From a gamma proteobacterium HTCC5015 (GTDB taxonomy: Bacteria > Pseudomonadota > Gammaproteobacteria > HTCC5015), in the NCBI GenBank assembly GCA_000155715.1, contig DS990611.1, positions 1 to 38,837 on the forward strand: a stretch of DNA of 38,837 nucleotides, read 5' to 3'. Shown one piece after another: positions 7,302 through 17,263 of the stretch. Made by a program: the position numbers and the translations under genes. Every line of letters begins with the position of its first letter. Position 1 is the first letter of the stretch. The notes beneath the pieces were generated by a model. That model worked only from the letters and a program-made list of their open reading frames with translations. It was not told the DNA's origin and ran no database searches.

Positions 7302-7787
7302 ATGTTCATGGGAACCTCCAATTTGACGCTCGATAGCAAGCATCGCATGGCGATGCCGGCGCGCTATCGCGAGCGCATCAAAGAGGAGAGTGGCGGGCAG
7401 ATGGTAGTAACCGCCGCTCCGCCCGTATTTCAAGGTGGGCGCATGCTGGAAGAGGATCCCACGCTTTGGCTGTATACCGCGGCCCGTTGGAAGGATGTAG
7501 CGGACGGTGTGATGCAGATGTCGACGGCGCAACAGATAGGCCGTTTGATGCAGGAGCTGTTTTTGGGTGAGGCCGAGGAGGTCTCGCTCGATGCAGGTGG
7601 CCGCGTTTTACTGCCCGCTCGACTGCGGGATAAGGCGGGCATTGAAAAGTCCATTGTTCTATCTGGCGTGGGTGAGAAATTCACGATTAAGAGTGAGCAG
7701 AGCTGGCAGGCCAGCCAAGGCTGGGCGGCTTTAGAAGAAGTTGCCTCGGAGCAGGTGGTCGAGCAGCTGGAGAGGTTGTCCCTCTAA
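7302..7787 (+). CDS. mraZ: Transcriptional regulator MraZ
   Basis: The 161-aa product is a DNA-binding repressor of the dcw operon, built from two AbrB-like repeats. The first shows NLTLDSKHRMAMPARYRERI near 7-26 and the second SLDAGGRVLLPARLRDKAGI near 97-116, both with the family's D-x-K/G-G-R-x-x-x-P-x-R pattern. The MFMG start at ATG 7302 matches the usual MraZ N-terminus. The TAA stop overlaps the rsmH ATG by one base. The repeat array in its own promoter supports negative autoregulation. Confidence 0.96.
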   Translation: MFMGTSNLTLDSKHRMAMPARYRERIKEESGGQMVVTAAPPVFQGGRMLEEDPTLWLYTAARWKDVADGVMQMSTAQQIGRLMQELFLGEAEEVSLDAGGRVLLPARLRDKAGIEKSIVLSGVGEKFTIKSEQSWQASQGWAALEEVASEQVVEQLERLSL

Positions 7788-8716
7788 TGGCGGCAGCGCT
7801 GGAGCATGTTCCAGTCCTGCTTGCCGAGGCGATAGAGGGGTTGAGGATAGAGGAGAACGGCGTGTATCTCGACGGCACATTTGGTCGTGGTGGACATAGC
7901 GCAGCCATACTCAGTCAGCTGGGTGTGGATGGCCAGTTGCACGCTATCGATAGGGATCGGGCTGCCGTTGATGTGGCTCAGCAGCGCTTTGCCGAGGACG
8001 CGCGCTTCTCAATTCACCACGGCGAATTTTCACAGCTCGACCAGTACTGCGAGCAGCGCGGATTGGCGGGGCGCTTGAATGGCGTTTTGCTGGATATTGG
8101 GGTCTCGTCACCCCAGATTGATGATCCCGGGCGCGGCTTTAGCTTTCAGTTTGATGGGCCGCTCGATATGCGCATGGACCAGACGCGTGGCGAGACGGCG
8201 GCGCAGTGGCTCGTCTCGGCTGAGGCTTCAGAAATTGCCCGCGTGCTTAAAGAGTTCGGTGAAGAGCGCAATGCCAAGCGTATCGCGAGTGCCATTAAGC
8301 GCACTTTGCAGGAGCGTTCGATAGAGACCACGCAGGGTTTGGTGGCGGTGATCGAATCGGCGACGCGGGTACGCGATCGCCACAAGCATCCTGCCACGCG
8401 TAGCTTTCAGGCTTTGCGCATACAAGTAAACGATGAAATGGGCGCCTTGCGCCGCGCCTTAGATGCGGCGGTTCGCATGCTGGCGCCCGGTGGCCGCTTG
8501 GCGGTGATTAGCTTTCACTCGTTAGAGGATCGCATGGTTAAACGGTTCATCCGCGATGAATCGACGCCTCGAGAAGTTGCCCGTGGCTTGCCGCAGAAAA
8601 CCGATCATATTCGCCTCAAAAGTGTGGGCAAGGCAATCAAGGCGGGCGAATCTGAATTGAAGAAAAACCCTCGCGCGCGCAGTGCGGTTTTGAGGGTAGC
8701 GGAGCGATTGCCATGA
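7787..8716 (+). CDS. rsmH: 16S rRNA (cytosine-1402-N4)-methyltransferase RsmH (MraW)
   Basis: RsmH methylates N4 of C1402 in the decoding centre of 16S rRNA. The 309-aa product has HVPVLLAEAI at 7-16, the SAM motif DGTFGRGGHS at about 29-38, and the typical LDIGVSSPQIDDPGRGFSF at about 103-121, with RALRIQVNDEMGAL and FHSLEDRMVK in the C-terminal half. It starts inside the mraZ stop (TAATG) and its own stop overlaps ftsL, so translation is probably coupled. Confidence 0.97.
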   Translation: MAAALEHVPVLLAEAIEGLRIEENGVYLDGTFGRGGHSAAILSQLGVDGQLHAIDRDRAAVDVAQQRFAEDARFSIHHGEFSQLDQYCEQRGLAGRLNGVLLDIGVSSPQIDDPGRGFSFQFDGPLDMRMDQTRGETAAQWLVSAEASEIARVLKEFGEERNAKRIASAIKRTLQERSIETTQGLVAVIESATRVRDRHKHPATRSFQALRIQVNDEMGALRRALDAAVRMLAPGGRLAVISFHSLEDRMVKRFIRDESTPREVARGLPQKTDHIRLKSVGKAIKAGESELKKNPRARSAVLRVAERLP

Positions 8717-8991
8717 GCGCTTGGCAGGCCAATTTTTTGATCGTGGGGTTGGTCGTTCTGTTGTTGGTGTCGGCCATTGGCGTGGTGCTCTCGCGGCACT
8801 ACAGTCGTGCGGCCTTTGTCGACCTGCAAGCGGCCAAAGGCGCGAGAGATGACTTGAGCATTGTCTACGGTCAGCTGCAGCTGGAGCTGAGTACTTGGGG
8901 AGCTCACGGGCGCATCGAACAGATGGCTCGCGAGCGTTTGAATATGCGCCGTCCCGATCAGGATGGCGTGGTGTTGATGCAGCAGAGGTAA
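8713..8991 (+). CDS. ftsL: Cell division protein FtsL
   Basis: This is a small (92 aa) bitopic inner-membrane protein of the divisome that forms the FtsQLB complex and helps activate FtsW-FtsI. One transmembrane helix spans about residues 8-28 (FLIVGLVVLLLVSAIGVVL), followed by a periplasmic coiled coil at about 35-80 and ERLNMRRPD near the end. The ATG overlaps the rsmH stop by four bases (ATGA). Assignment rests on size, topology and position between rsmH and ftsI. Confidence 0.92.
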   Translation: MSAWQANFLIVGLVVLLLVSAIGVVLSRHYSRAAFVDLQAAKGARDDLSIVYGQLQLELSTWGAHGRIEQMARERLNMRRPDQDGVVLMQQR

Positions 8992-8994
8992 GTC

Positions 8995-10713
8995 TTGAGT
9001 TCACTGCAAAGACAATGGGTGTGGCGTCGTCGTTTAGTGCTGGGTGCACTGGCGGTTGCCGGCCTGTGTCTAGTGGGTCGAGCGGTGCAGCTGCAGGTGC
9101 TCGACCGCGAATTCTATGTGGGGCAGGGCGATGCGCGCCAGCAGCGCACCGTGCCCCTGCCTGCTCACCGCGGCATGATTGTCGACCGCAACGGCCAGCC
9201 GCTGGCTATGAGTACGCCCGTTGATTCAGTGTGGGTCAACCCCAAAGATGTGCTGAACGAGATGCATCGCTTGCCTGAGTTGGCTCGCATTTTGGATGTG
9301 CCTGCTGAAAATTTGGCCGAGCGAATTGCGCGGGGTAAAAGTCGAGAGTTCGTCTATCTGAAGCGCCACCTGCCGCCGCATATTGCGCAGGCAGCCCTCG
9401 ATTTAGAAGTGCCCGGAGTCTCACTGCAGCGCGAGTATCGACGCTATTACCCCACGGGTGAGGTGAGTGGTCACTTGCTGGGATTCACGAATATCGATGA
9501 TGTGGGACAAGAGGGGCTTGAGCTGGCGTTTAACGACTGGCTGAGCGGTAAAGAGGGCGCCAAGCGGATTTTGCAGGACCGTCTAGGTCAAACGGTATCT
9601 GATTTGGGTCAAATCGAGGCGGCGCGCCCCGGGCGGGATCTCGCGCTTAGTATTGATCGTCGCGTCCAATATTTGGCGTATCGCGTACTCAAATCAACGG
9701 TGCAGAAGTATCAGGCGAATGCAGGCTCCGTGGTGTTGCTGGATGCGACGACGGGCGAGGTTATTGCGCTGGCCAATCAGCCGGGTTTTAACCCGAACAA
9801 TCGCCGTGGCCTAGTGGGATCTCACTATCGCAACCGCGCAGTGACGGATGTGTTTGAGCCCGGCTCTACCATGAAGCCGATTACCGTGGCCGCTGCGCTT
9901 GAGGCGGGTAAGATTGCCGTCGATAGCAAAATTCGTACAGCACCTGGCTACTTGCGCGTCGGCAATAATGATGTTCGCGATACGCGCGACTACGGCGTGC
10001 TCGACCCCGCGGGCGTTATCATGAAATCAAGCAATGTGGGGGCGGCCAAAATTGCTCTCAGTATGGAAACGGAATATCACTGGGATGTGTTGACGCGCTT
10101 CGGCTTTGGCCAGCCCACGGGCAGCGGCTTTCCCGGTGAGACAACGGGCTACCTGCACGGCTACCACACGTGGAGTGAGTTCGAGCAGGCGACCATCTCG
10201 TTTGGCTATGGCCTGTCCTCAAGTGCCTTGCAACTCGCTCGAGCCTACACGGTGTTGGCTAACGATGGGGTGCTTTATCCCGTGTCTTTTCAAAAGGGTG
10301 GTCTCGACGGAGTGAGGCCTTCGCGTGTGATCTCCTCTCAAACGGCTCAGACAGTGCGAGACATGATGCAAACCGTGGTGACGCGGCAGGGTACGGCATT
10401 TAAGGCCCGCATTCCCGGTTATACGGTGGCGGGTAAGACGGGCACCGCTTACAAATACAGTCGCTCCGGTGGCTACGATAAAGATCGTTACACCTCGGTT
10501 TTTGCTGGCATGGCGCCCGCAACGAACCCTCGTTTTGTGGCGGTTGTTATGATCGACGAGCCTCAGCGAGGTCACTACGGTGGCGTGGTCGCCGCGCCCG
10601 CTTTTGCTGAGCTAGTGGGCGATGCACTGCGGTTGTTTGATGTGGCTCCGGACGATCTGCCGAAGGGGCAGCGACTGGCGGGGCAGCAGGCTGACGAAGG
10701 AGGTGCGGCGTGA
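8995..10713 (+). CDS. ftsI: Peptidoglycan transpeptidase FtsI (PBP3)
   Basis: PBP3 cross-links septal peptidoglycan and is the target of several beta-lactams. The 572-aa product has a transmembrane anchor at about 12-30, a non-catalytic pedestal domain starting with HRGMIVDRNG, and the transpeptidase motifs S291-T-M-K, S345-S-N and K481-T-G. The start is a TTG at 8995, three bases after the ftsL stop, with GAGGTAA just upstream; no ATG fits better. The stop overlaps the GTG of murE. Confidence 0.97.
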   Translation: MSSLQRQWVWRRRLVLGALAVAGLCLVGRAVQLQVLDREFYVGQGDARQQRTVPLPAHRGMIVDRNGQPLAMSTPVDSVWVNPKDVLNEMHRLPELARILDVPAENLAERIARGKSREFVYLKRHLPPHIAQAALDLEVPGVSLQREYRRYYPTGEVSGHLLGFTNIDDVGQEGLELAFNDWLSGKEGAKRILQDRLGQTVSDLGQIEAARPGRDLALSIDRRVQYLAYRVLKSTVQKYQANAGSVVLLDATTGEVIALANQPGFNPNNRRGLVGSHYRNRAVTDVFEPGSTMKPITVAAALEAGKIAVDSKIRTAPGYLRVGNNDVRDTRDYGVLDPAGVIMKSSNVGAAKIALSMETEYHWDVLTRFGFGQPTGSGFPGETTGYLHGYHTWSEFEQATISFGYGLSSSALQLARAYTVLANDGVLYPVSFQKGGLDGVRPSRVISSQTAQTVRDMMQTVVTRQGTAFKARIPGYTVAGKTGTAYKYSRSGGYDKDRYTSVFAGMAPATNPRFVAVVMIDEPQRGHYGGVVAAPAFAELVGDALRLFDVAPDDLPKGQRLAGQQADEGGAA

Positions 10714-12254
10714 TCATGCCAGCATTTCCTAGAGCGCAGACGTTAAAGGCGTTGCTACACGGTATTGCAGAAGTGTCTGCGGCAGCGGATCGTCCTATTC
10801 GCTCAGTGTGCACGGATAGCCGAAAAGTGTCAGCTGGCGATGTGTTTCTAGCGGTGAATGGCGCCCGAGTGAACGGTTTAGATTTTGCGGGTCAGGCGAT
10901 AGAGCAGGGCGCTGTGGCTGTACTGAGTGAGCAATCCATTGAGGAGCCGTCTCTGTTGGAGTCGGCATCGGCTCATCAGGTAGCGCTGCTGTGGTTGCCT
11001 TCGCTGCCCCAGCAAGTCAGTGAGTTGTCGGCCCGAGCGCTTGGACACCCGAGTCACAATATGACGATAACGGGTGTGACGGGCACGGATGGAAAAACAT
11101 CGGTGGCTCACTTTTTGGCACAGGCTCTGACGGCGCTCAATCCCCCCGTTGCACTCGTGGGAACACTGGGCTCGGGAAATCTTGATCAATTGCACAAGAC
11201 GCAGAACACGACGCCGGGAGCGGTTGAGTTGCAGCAATTGTTTAGCGATTTTCGCGAACAAGGAATCCGACATGTTGCGATGGAAGTGTCCTCTCATGGA
11301 TTGGATCAAGGGCGCGTCAATGGGGTGGCCTTCGACTTGGCCGTGCTCACTAATTTGGGTCGAGATCATCTCGATTATCACCGCAGCATGGCAGATTATG
11401 CCGACGCCAAACGCCAGCTCTTTTATAAGTCTGGATTGAAGGCGTCTGTGCTGAATTGCGATGATGACTTTGGCTGCATGCTGGCGCTGGAGCTAGAGGA
11501 GCGTCTACCTGTTTACGGCTATGGCTTTGATGGGGATATGAGCCCCCAAATGACGGCGCGGGTGCGTGGTCACAATTTACAGTTAACCGTTGACGGCTTG
11601 CGTTTTGATGTTTCAAGCGGTGGTCAGCGCTATACCGTGGATGTGGCTTTAATGGGACGGTTTAATGCCAGCAATGTGCTGGCGGTCATTACCTCGTTAC
11701 TCGCGCTGGGCGTGCCGTTGCCAGAAGCGGTAGAGGTGGTGAGCCGTCTCCAGCCCGTGCCGGGTCGCATGGAGTGTTTGAAACTGCCGAATGGGGCTGT
11801 GGCTGTCGTCGACTATGCTCACACACCGCAGGCACTGGAACAGACATTGAGTTCGCTCAGAGAGCACAGTGGCGGACGGTTGTTCACCGTGTTTGGCTGT
11901 GGTGGCGATCGCGATAAAGGGAAGCGGCCCTTGATGGGACGCGCTGCGGAGCGCTTTAGTGATGCATTGTGGTTGACCGATGACAACCCACGCAGTGAAA
12001 AGCCCGAAGCGATTATCGACGATATCTGCGAAGGTCTAGACGCACCTCAATTGGCACATCGTATTCACAGCCGCGAAGCGGCCATTCAAGCGGCCCTAGA
12101 ATCCGCCGCGCCAGGTGATGTGGTGTTAATTGCCGGCAAGGGTCACGAAAGTGAGCAAGTGGTGGGTCAAGAAGTGATTGCCTTTAATGACAGTGAAGTG
12201 GTGGCGTCTTGGACGCGATCGCAGAACGGGCAGCTCGCGGGAGGTCAAGGATGA
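10710..12254 (+). CDS. murE: UDP-MurNAc-tripeptide synthetase MurE
   Basis: MurE adds the third stem-peptide residue to UDP-MurNAc-L-Ala-D-Glu. The 514-aa product shows the Mur ligase ATP-binding loop TGVTGTDGKTS near 127-137 (Asp replacing the common Asn) and a DNPRSE motif in the C-terminal domain. DNPR is the known signature for meso-diaminopimelate specificity, as expected for a Gram-negative. The GTG start overlaps the ftsI stop; an in-frame ATG two codons later is an alternative. Confidence 0.96.
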   Translation: MIMPAFPRAQTLKALLHGIAEVSAAADRPIRSVCTDSRKVSAGDVFLAVNGARVNGLDFAGQAIEQGAVAVLSEQSIEEPSLLESASAHQVALLWLPSLPQQVSELSARALGHPSHNMTITGVTGTDGKTSVAHFLAQALTALNPPVALVGTLGSGNLDQLHKTQNTTPGAVELQQLFSDFREQGIRHVAMEVSSHGLDQGRVNGVAFDLAVLTNLGRDHLDYHRSMADYADAKRQLFYKSGLKASVLNCDDDFGCMLALELEERLPVYGYGFDGDMSPQMTARVRGHNLQLTVDGLRFDVSSGGQRYTVDVALMGRFNASNVLAVITSLLALGVPLPEAVEVVSRLQPVPGRMECLKLPNGAVAVVDYAHTPQALEQTLSSLREHSGGRLFTVFGCGGDRDKGKRPLMGRAAERFSDALWLTDDNPRSEKPEAIIDDICEGLDAPQLAHRIHSREAAIQAALESAAPGDVVLIAGKGHESEQVVGQEVIAFNDSEVVASWTRSQNGQLAGGQG

Positions 12255-13609
12255 TCGATAGCAAGTTATCTCAGATTACACGCGTGCTGCGCGGCGAGTG
12301 GCACGGCGATGACTGTCACGTCAAAGGCGCTTGTATTGATACGCGGGCGCTGCAGAAAGGGCAGCTGTTTTTTGCGCTTAGTGGCACACAGCGCGATGGT
12401 CACGAGTTTGTGGCGCAAGCGGCAGAGGCAGGCGCTTCTGCAGCAGTGGTCGAACGCTATTTAGAAGATGTGGACTTGCCACAGTGTGTTGTGAGTGATG
12501 CGCGATTAGCGCTGGGACACTTGGCGGCATGGTGGCGTGCGCAGTTAAACGAAACGCGTTTTGTCGCTCTGACTGGCAGCAATGGAAAGACCACCGTTAA
12601 GGAAATGTTGAAACAGATTCTAAGCGCGGTGGGCAGCACTTGCGCCACTCAAGGTAACTTTAATAACGATTTGGGTTTGCCTCTAACGCTACTGCGAGTG
12701 GGGCGTGAACACCAGTTCGCCGTGTTGGAGATGGGGGCGAGTCAGTTTGGTGAGATTGAATACCTCACTCAGGTCGCCAAGCCCGATGTGGCGCTCGTGA
12801 ATAACGCAGGTCCCGCTCATCTCGATGGCTTTAAGGACATCAGTGGTGTCGCTCGCGGTAAGGGCGAAATTTACAACGGCCTAGGTGAGAAGGGTATTGC
12901 CATCATCAACGCAGACGATATTCACGCCGATTACTGGCGTTCTCTGTGTGCTGACAAAACGGTGGTGAGTTTTGGTTTAGAAAATAGCGCCGATGTACAG
13001 GGCCAGTGGTCTTCACAAACGAAGACGCTGAATTTGCAAGTCGGTGGCGACAAGCTGGACAGCGGTTCGGTGTTGATCAAATTACCGTTGTCGGGGCGAC
13101 ACAATGCTCGCAATGCCGTGGCTGCGGCAGCAGTGGCGCTGGCGGCGGGCGTCGATCTCGACGCTGTGGAGAAGGGCTTGTCTAAAGTTCGCCCCGTGGC
13201 GGGTCGCATGGTGCCGATGACGGCTCGAGGTGGATTTTACTTGATTGATGACACCTACAACGCCAATCCCGCGTCTCTCATGGCAGGTATTGATGTGGCT
13301 TTGGATATGCAGCGCCCCGTTTGGTTGGCTCTCGGCGATTTGGCTGAGCTTGGCGACAACAGCGAGACGGTTCACGCCCAGCTTGGAGAACAGGTTCAAC
13401 AGCGCGGCGTTCAGCGCCTGTTTACCTTAGGTGAGCAGAGTAAAAATGCAGCTGAACGTTTTGGTGAAGGGGCGGCAGCTTTTGATTCGCCAGAAGCTTT
13501 GGCGCAACAAATTGAAACTTTGGCAACGCGGGATGTGGTGTTGCTAGTCAAAGGGTCGCGATCTAGCCGCATGGAGCGGGTGGTGCGATTGTTGAGTGAG
13601 GAATCCTAA
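12251..13609 (+). CDS. murF: UDP-MurNAc-tripeptide-D-Ala-D-Ala ligase MurF
   Basis: MurF joins D-Ala-D-Ala to the tripeptide precursor. The 452-aa product has the ATP loop [14 protein letters not shown] near 105-118, followed by [13 protein letters not shown] and the [10 protein letters not shown] stretch. The open frame extends to 12209, but ATG 12251 overlaps the murE stop in the usual ATGA arrangement and follows GGGAGGTCAAGG, so I used it. Its stop overlaps the mraY ATG. Confidence 0.96.
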   Translation: MIDSKLSQITRVLRGEWHGDDCHVKGACIDTRALQKGQLFFALSGTQRDGHEFVAQAAEAGASAAVVERYLEDVDLPQCVVSDARLALGHLAAWWRAQLNETRFVALTGSNGKTTVKEMLKQILSAVGSTCATQGNFNNDLGLPLTLLRVGREHQFAVLEMGASQFGEIEYLTQVAKPDVALVNNAGPAHLDGFKDISGVARGKGEIYNGLGEKGIAIINADDIHADYWRSLCADKTVVSFGLENSADVQGQWSSQTKTLNLQVGGDKLDSGSVLIKLPLSGRHNARNAVAAAAVALAAGVDLDAVEKGLSKVRPVAGRMVPMTARGGFYLIDDTYNANPASLMAGIDVALDMQRPVWLALGDLAELGDNSETVHAQLGEQVQQRGVQRLFTLGEQSKNAAERFGEGAAAFDSPEALAQQIETLATRDVVLLVKGSRSSRMERVVRLLSEES

Positions 13610-14691
13610 TGCTGCTGTGGCTGGCTGAATATTTGCAACAATACTACAGCGCGTTTGGCGTGTTTCAGTATCTGACGCTGCGGGGCATCCTCGGAGCGCT
13701 GACGGCGTTGGTGATTTCCTTCGTGGTGGGGCCCAGAATGATCGATTGGCTGACTCACTTAAAGGTGGGGCAGGCCGTGCGCGACGATGGCCCGCAGACG
13801 CATCTCGCTAAAACGGGGACGCCCACGATGGGCGGTGCTTTGATTCTTGTTGCCATCGCCATCAGTACGCTGCTGTGGTCGGATTTGGGAAATCGGCAAA
13901 TGTGGGTTGTGATTCTCACAACGCTGGCCTTTGGGCTTGTGGGCTGGGTCGATGATTATAAAAAAGTGGCTTTGCGCGATCCCAAGGGCTTGGCCTCTCG
14001 CTGGAAATATTTTTGGCAGTCAGTCATCGGTTTGGTGGCGGCGTTCACAATTTTTTACTTGCGCGAAAGCGATGCCGAAATCACATTGCTCGTGCCCATT
14101 TTTAAAGAGTTGAGTTTGAATTTGGGCTGGTTCTTTGTGCCTTTCGCTTATTTTGTGATTGTCGGCTCTAGCAACGCGGTCAACCTCACGGATGGCCTCG
14201 ACGGTCTCGCTATCTTGCCCTGCGTTTTAATCGCGGGGGCGCTCGCCGTATTTGCCTATGTCACGGGCAATATCAAGTTTGCCGATTATCTAGGCTTTGC
14301 CTTTCTGCACGGAAACGGTGAGTTGGTGGTTTTTTGCAGCGCTTTGATGGGAGCGGGGTTGGGCTTTCTCTGGTTTAACACGCATCCCGCCATGGTGTTC
14401 ATGGGCGATGTGGGCGCTTTGGCTTTGGGAGCCGCACTGGGCGTTCTGGCCATTTTAGTGAGACAAGAGCTGGTACTGGCCATTATGGGCGGCGTGTTCG
14501 TGATTGAAACACTGTCGGTCATGATTCAAGTGGCCTCTTTCAAAATGACTGGGCGGCGCGTGTTCCGCATGGCGCCGTTGCACCATCACTACGAGCTTAA
14601 GGGATGGCCCGAGCAGCGTGTCGTGGTGCGCTTTTGGATTATTACCGTCATTCTCGTTTTAGTGGGCTTGGCTACGTTGAAGATTCGTTGA
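13609..14691 (+). CDS. mraY: Phospho-MurNAc-pentapeptide transferase MraY
   Basis: MraY makes lipid I by moving phospho-MurNAc-pentapeptide to undecaprenyl phosphate at the inner membrane. The 360-aa polytopic protein has about ten hydrophobic segments. Motifs seen are [18 protein letters not shown] (about 58-75), the Asp-rich GWVDDYKK (about 111-118), [10 protein letters not shown] (about 192-201) and [13 protein letters not shown] (about 322-334), all active-site landmarks of the family. It starts within the murF stop (TAATG). Confidence 0.98.
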   Translation: MLLWLAEYLQQYYSAFGVFQYLTLRGILGALTALVISFVVGPRMIDWLTHLKVGQAVRDDGPQTHLAKTGTPTMGGALILVAIAISTLLWSDLGNRQMWVVILTTLAFGLVGWVDDYKKVALRDPKGLASRWKYFWQSVIGLVAAFTIFYLRESDAEITLLVPIFKELSLNLGWFFVPFAYFVIVGSSNAVNLTDGLDGLAILPCVLIAGALAVFAYVTGNIKFADYLGFAFLHGNGELVVFCSALMGAGLGFLWFNTHPAMVFMGDVGALALGAALGVLAILVRQELVLAIMGGVFVIETLSVMIQVASFKMTGRRVFRMAPLHHHYELKGWPEQRVVVRFWIITVILVLVGLATLKIR

Positions 14692-16034
14692 TGAGTAAAT
14701 TCGCACAACAATTGGGACAAACGCTGATTGTTGGCCTTGGCGCCACGGGGTTGTCCTGTGCGCGCTTTCTGGCAGCTCACGGCGTTGAATTTTCTGTGGC
14801 CGACAGCCGCGAGTGCCCCGCTTTGTTACCCGTGTTGCGCGAAGAGCTACCTGAGGTTTCTGTTCAGTTGGGGGCGTTTTCTCTGCAGCAGCTTCAGGGG
14901 GTAGAGACATTGCTGTTGAGCCCAGGTGTCGACCCGCGTCAAAGCTTGGTGCAAGAGGCGATATCGCGCGGGGTGAATGTGCTGGGCGATATTGAATTGT
15001 TTGCCCGCTGCGCCCAAGCGCCGCTAATAGCCATCACGGGTTCGAACGGCAAAAGCACGGTAACGGAACTCGTGGGGTCAATGGCGCAAAGTGCGGGCAT
15101 GACGGTTGCCATTGGCGGCAATTTGGGCACACCAGCATTGGAGATATTGGCTCCTGCTGTTGATTTGTACGTTTTAGAACTGTCGAGTTTTCAGTTGGAA
15201 ACCGTGCAGTCACTACGGCCCAAGGCGGCCACGGTGCTAAATATCAGTGAAGATCACATGGATCGCTACTCGAGCATTGAGGCCTATGCAGCTGCAAAAG
15301 CAGCGGCGATTTCTCATAGTGAGGTCGCGGTCATCAATCGCCAAGACAAGCGTGTTGCCGCCATGTTATCGGATGGTGAGCGCGTTACCTTCGGTAGCGA
15401 TAGCAGTGAGGCTGGCTATGGCTTAGAGCGCTTGGCAGGTACTGTTTGGTTAACCGCTCAGGGCGAGCGCCTGATTGAAGTGTCAGACCTAAAAATCTGT
15501 GGTGAGCACAACTGGCTTAATGCGCTGGCTGCATTGGCATTGGCCGATGCGGCGGGTATCGCTCGTGAGGCCTCGCTGGCGGCTCTCAAAGAGTTTGCTG
15601 GCTTGCCGCATCGCACCGAGTGGGTGGCCGAGCGCAACGGTGTGATTTATATCAACGACTCAAAGGCGACCAATGTCGGAGCGACTGCGGCGGCAGTGAC
15701 GGGATTTGATCAACCCTTGGTGTTGATCGCAGGAGGCGTGGGCAAGGGACAGGATTTTGCGCCACTCAAAACGTCGTTAAAAGCGCGTGCTAAAGCCGTC
15801 GTTCTATTGGGACACGATGCAGAATTGATCGGGCAGGCCTTGGGAGATGAAGTCGCACAATACCGTGTCGCTAGCATGAGTGAAGCCGTGAGTCGCGCGA
15901 CGGAATTGGCGGAGTGTGGCGATGTGGTTTTACTGTCACCCGCCTGCGCAAGTTTTGATCAGTACCAAGGGTTTGAGGCGCGGGGCGAAGATTTTGCTCG
16001 CTGCGTCGCGCAACTCGGGGAGGTGTCGGCATGA
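14691..16034 (+). CDS. murD: UDP-MurNAc-L-alanine-D-glutamate ligase MurD
   Basis: MurD adds D-Glu to UDP-MurNAc-L-Ala. The 447-aa product has a Rossmann-like start, LIVGLGATGLSCARFL (about 12-27), the ATP loop ITGSNGKSTVTEL (about 113-125), and NDSKATNVGAT in the C-terminal domain. The open frame begins at 14604 inside mraY, but ATG 14691 shares its first base with the mraY stop and fits the family N-terminus. It overlaps ftsW by four bases. Confidence 0.96.
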   Translation: MSKFAQQLGQTLIVGLGATGLSCARFLAAHGVEFSVADSRECPALLPVLREELPEVSVQLGAFSLQQLQGVETLLLSPGVDPRQSLVQEAISRGVNVLGDIELFARCAQAPLIAITGSNGKSTVTELVGSMAQSAGMTVAIGGNLGTPALEILAPAVDLYVLELSSFQLETVQSLRPKAATVLNISEDHMDRYSSIEAYAAAKAAAISHSEVAVINRQDKRVAAMLSDGERVTFGSDSSEAGYGLERLAGTVWLTAQGERLIEVSDLKICGEHNWLNALAALALADAAGIAREASLAALKEFAGLPHRTEWVAERNGVIYINDSKATNVGATAAAVTGFDQPLVLIAGGVGKGQDFAPLKTSLKARAKAVVLLGHDAELIGQALGDEVAQYRVASMSEAVSRATELAECGDVVLLSPACASFDQYQGFEARGEDFARCVAQLGEVSA

Positions 16035-17263
16035 GCGCAGCAAGACGCACTGCTCGCAAGCCTCTCGCTCTGGCGCAGAACATGGATTACACCTTGTTGC
16101 TGGTCGCGGTTTCGATTTTGCTGTTTGGCGTGGTCATGGTGACATCGGCCTCGGTGTCAGTAGCGGATCGAGAGCTCGGTAATCCACTTTACTTCGGTCA
16201 AAAACAATTGATTTTTGCGCTCTTAGGTTTGTTTTTAGGCTTTTGTGCCATGCGTACCCCCAGCGACTTCTTAGATCGCTACAGTTTTGTTTTCTTGGGC
16301 TTGGCACTCGTGAGCTTGGCGGTTGTGTTACTTCCCGGCGTCGGGCGAACGTTCAACGGATCACAGCGCTGGATCGGTATAGGCGGCTTTACCATTCAGG
16401 TCTCGGAGTTTGCGCGCCTCGGCCTAATGGTTTATCTGGCTTCGTATTTGGTGCGCCAAGAGAAAGACGTTCAGGGTAGTTATTTGGGCTTCGTAAAACC
16501 CATGCTGTTTTTAGCCCTTGCGGCTGGATTGTTGATCGCAGAACCCGACTACGGGGCGACCGTGGTGTTAACGACCGTTGTATTGGGGACGATGTTTCTG
16601 GCGGGCGCGCGTTTAATGCCCTTTATTATTAGTTTTGGCGTGGCGGCAGTGTTTGCCGTTGCTTTGATTTACTCCTCGCCCTATCGCGTCGAGCGGCTGG
16701 TGGCTTTTTTGGACCCTTGGGGTAACGCCTTTGGCTCGGGCTATCAGTTAACCCAGTCGCTGATTGCCTTTGGCAGTGGGGGTTGGGATGGTCTCGGCCT
16801 AGGTAGCAGTGTGCAGAAGCTGTTCTATTTACCCGAGGCGCACAACGATTTTCTGTTCGCCATTGTCGGTGAGGAGTTGGGCCTGCTGGGTGTTACTGCC
16901 GTGTTGGCCTTGTTTGCGACGCTCATCTACCGCTGTTTTGCCATTGCCAGTGAATCGTTGGCGCTGGGAGCACAGTTTAGAGCGTACCTTTGTTACAGCG
17001 TCGGCGTTTGGGTGTCGTGCCAAGTGTTTGTGAATACGGGCGTTAGCATGGGTATGCTGCCCACTAAAGGCTTGGCTCTGCCGTTGATGAGTGCGGGTGG
17101 CAGTGCCGTGATGTCCGCATGCTTGGCCGTTGGCATGGTGTTGAGAGCTCACCTTGAAAATCAGATGGCTCAGAGCCAGGCGATGCCCGCGGCCAAGTCA
17201 CCTAAACGACAGCGTGTGGAAGCGAGTGCTGCGCCCAGTGAGGAGGTGCGTCATGCCGCGTAG
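16031..17263 (+). CDS. ftsW: Septal peptidoglycan glycosyltransferase FtsW (SEDS family)
   Basis: FtsW polymerises lipid II at the septum together with FtsI. The 410-aa product has about ten transmembrane segments and the SEDS signatures GSQRWIGIGGFTIQVSEFAR (about 113-132) and MGMLPTKGLALPLMSAGGS (about 338-356). The C-terminal 35 residues are basic and cytoplasmic. The ATG overlaps the murD stop, and its 3' end overlaps murG by 11 bases. Confidence 0.96.
   Translation: MSAARRTARKPLALAQNMDYTLLLVAVSILLFGVVMVTSASVSVADRELGNPLYFGQKQLIFALLGLFLGFCAMRTPSDFLDRYSFVFLGLALVSLAVVLLPGVGRTFNGSQRWIGIGGFTIQVSEFARLGLMVYLASYLVRQEKDVQGSYLGFVKPMLFLALAAGLLIAEPDYGATVVLTTVVLGTMFLAGARLMPFIISFGVAAVFAVALIYSSPYRVERLVAFLDPWGNAFGSGYQLTQSLIAFGSGGWDGLGLGSSVQKLFYLPEAHNDFLFAIVGEELGLLGVTAVLALFATLIYRCFAIASESLALGAQFRAYLCYSVGVWVSCQVFVNTGVSMGMLPTKGLALPLMSAGGSAVMSACLAVGMVLRAHLENQMAQSQAMPAAKSPKRQRVEASAAPSEEVRHAA

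Noticed and set aside
7107-7532. 141-codon minus-strand open frame over the mraZ promoter and gene
   Set aside because: It is antisense to mraZ and its promoter, with no protein family features.
14604-14690. Longer murD start inside mraY
   Set aside because: The added residues are a shadow of mraY; ATG 14691 gives the family N-terminus.
17154-17252. Longer murG start inside ftsW
   Set aside because: The extra 33 residues are not family-like, and ATG 17253 has a strong GAGGAGG site.
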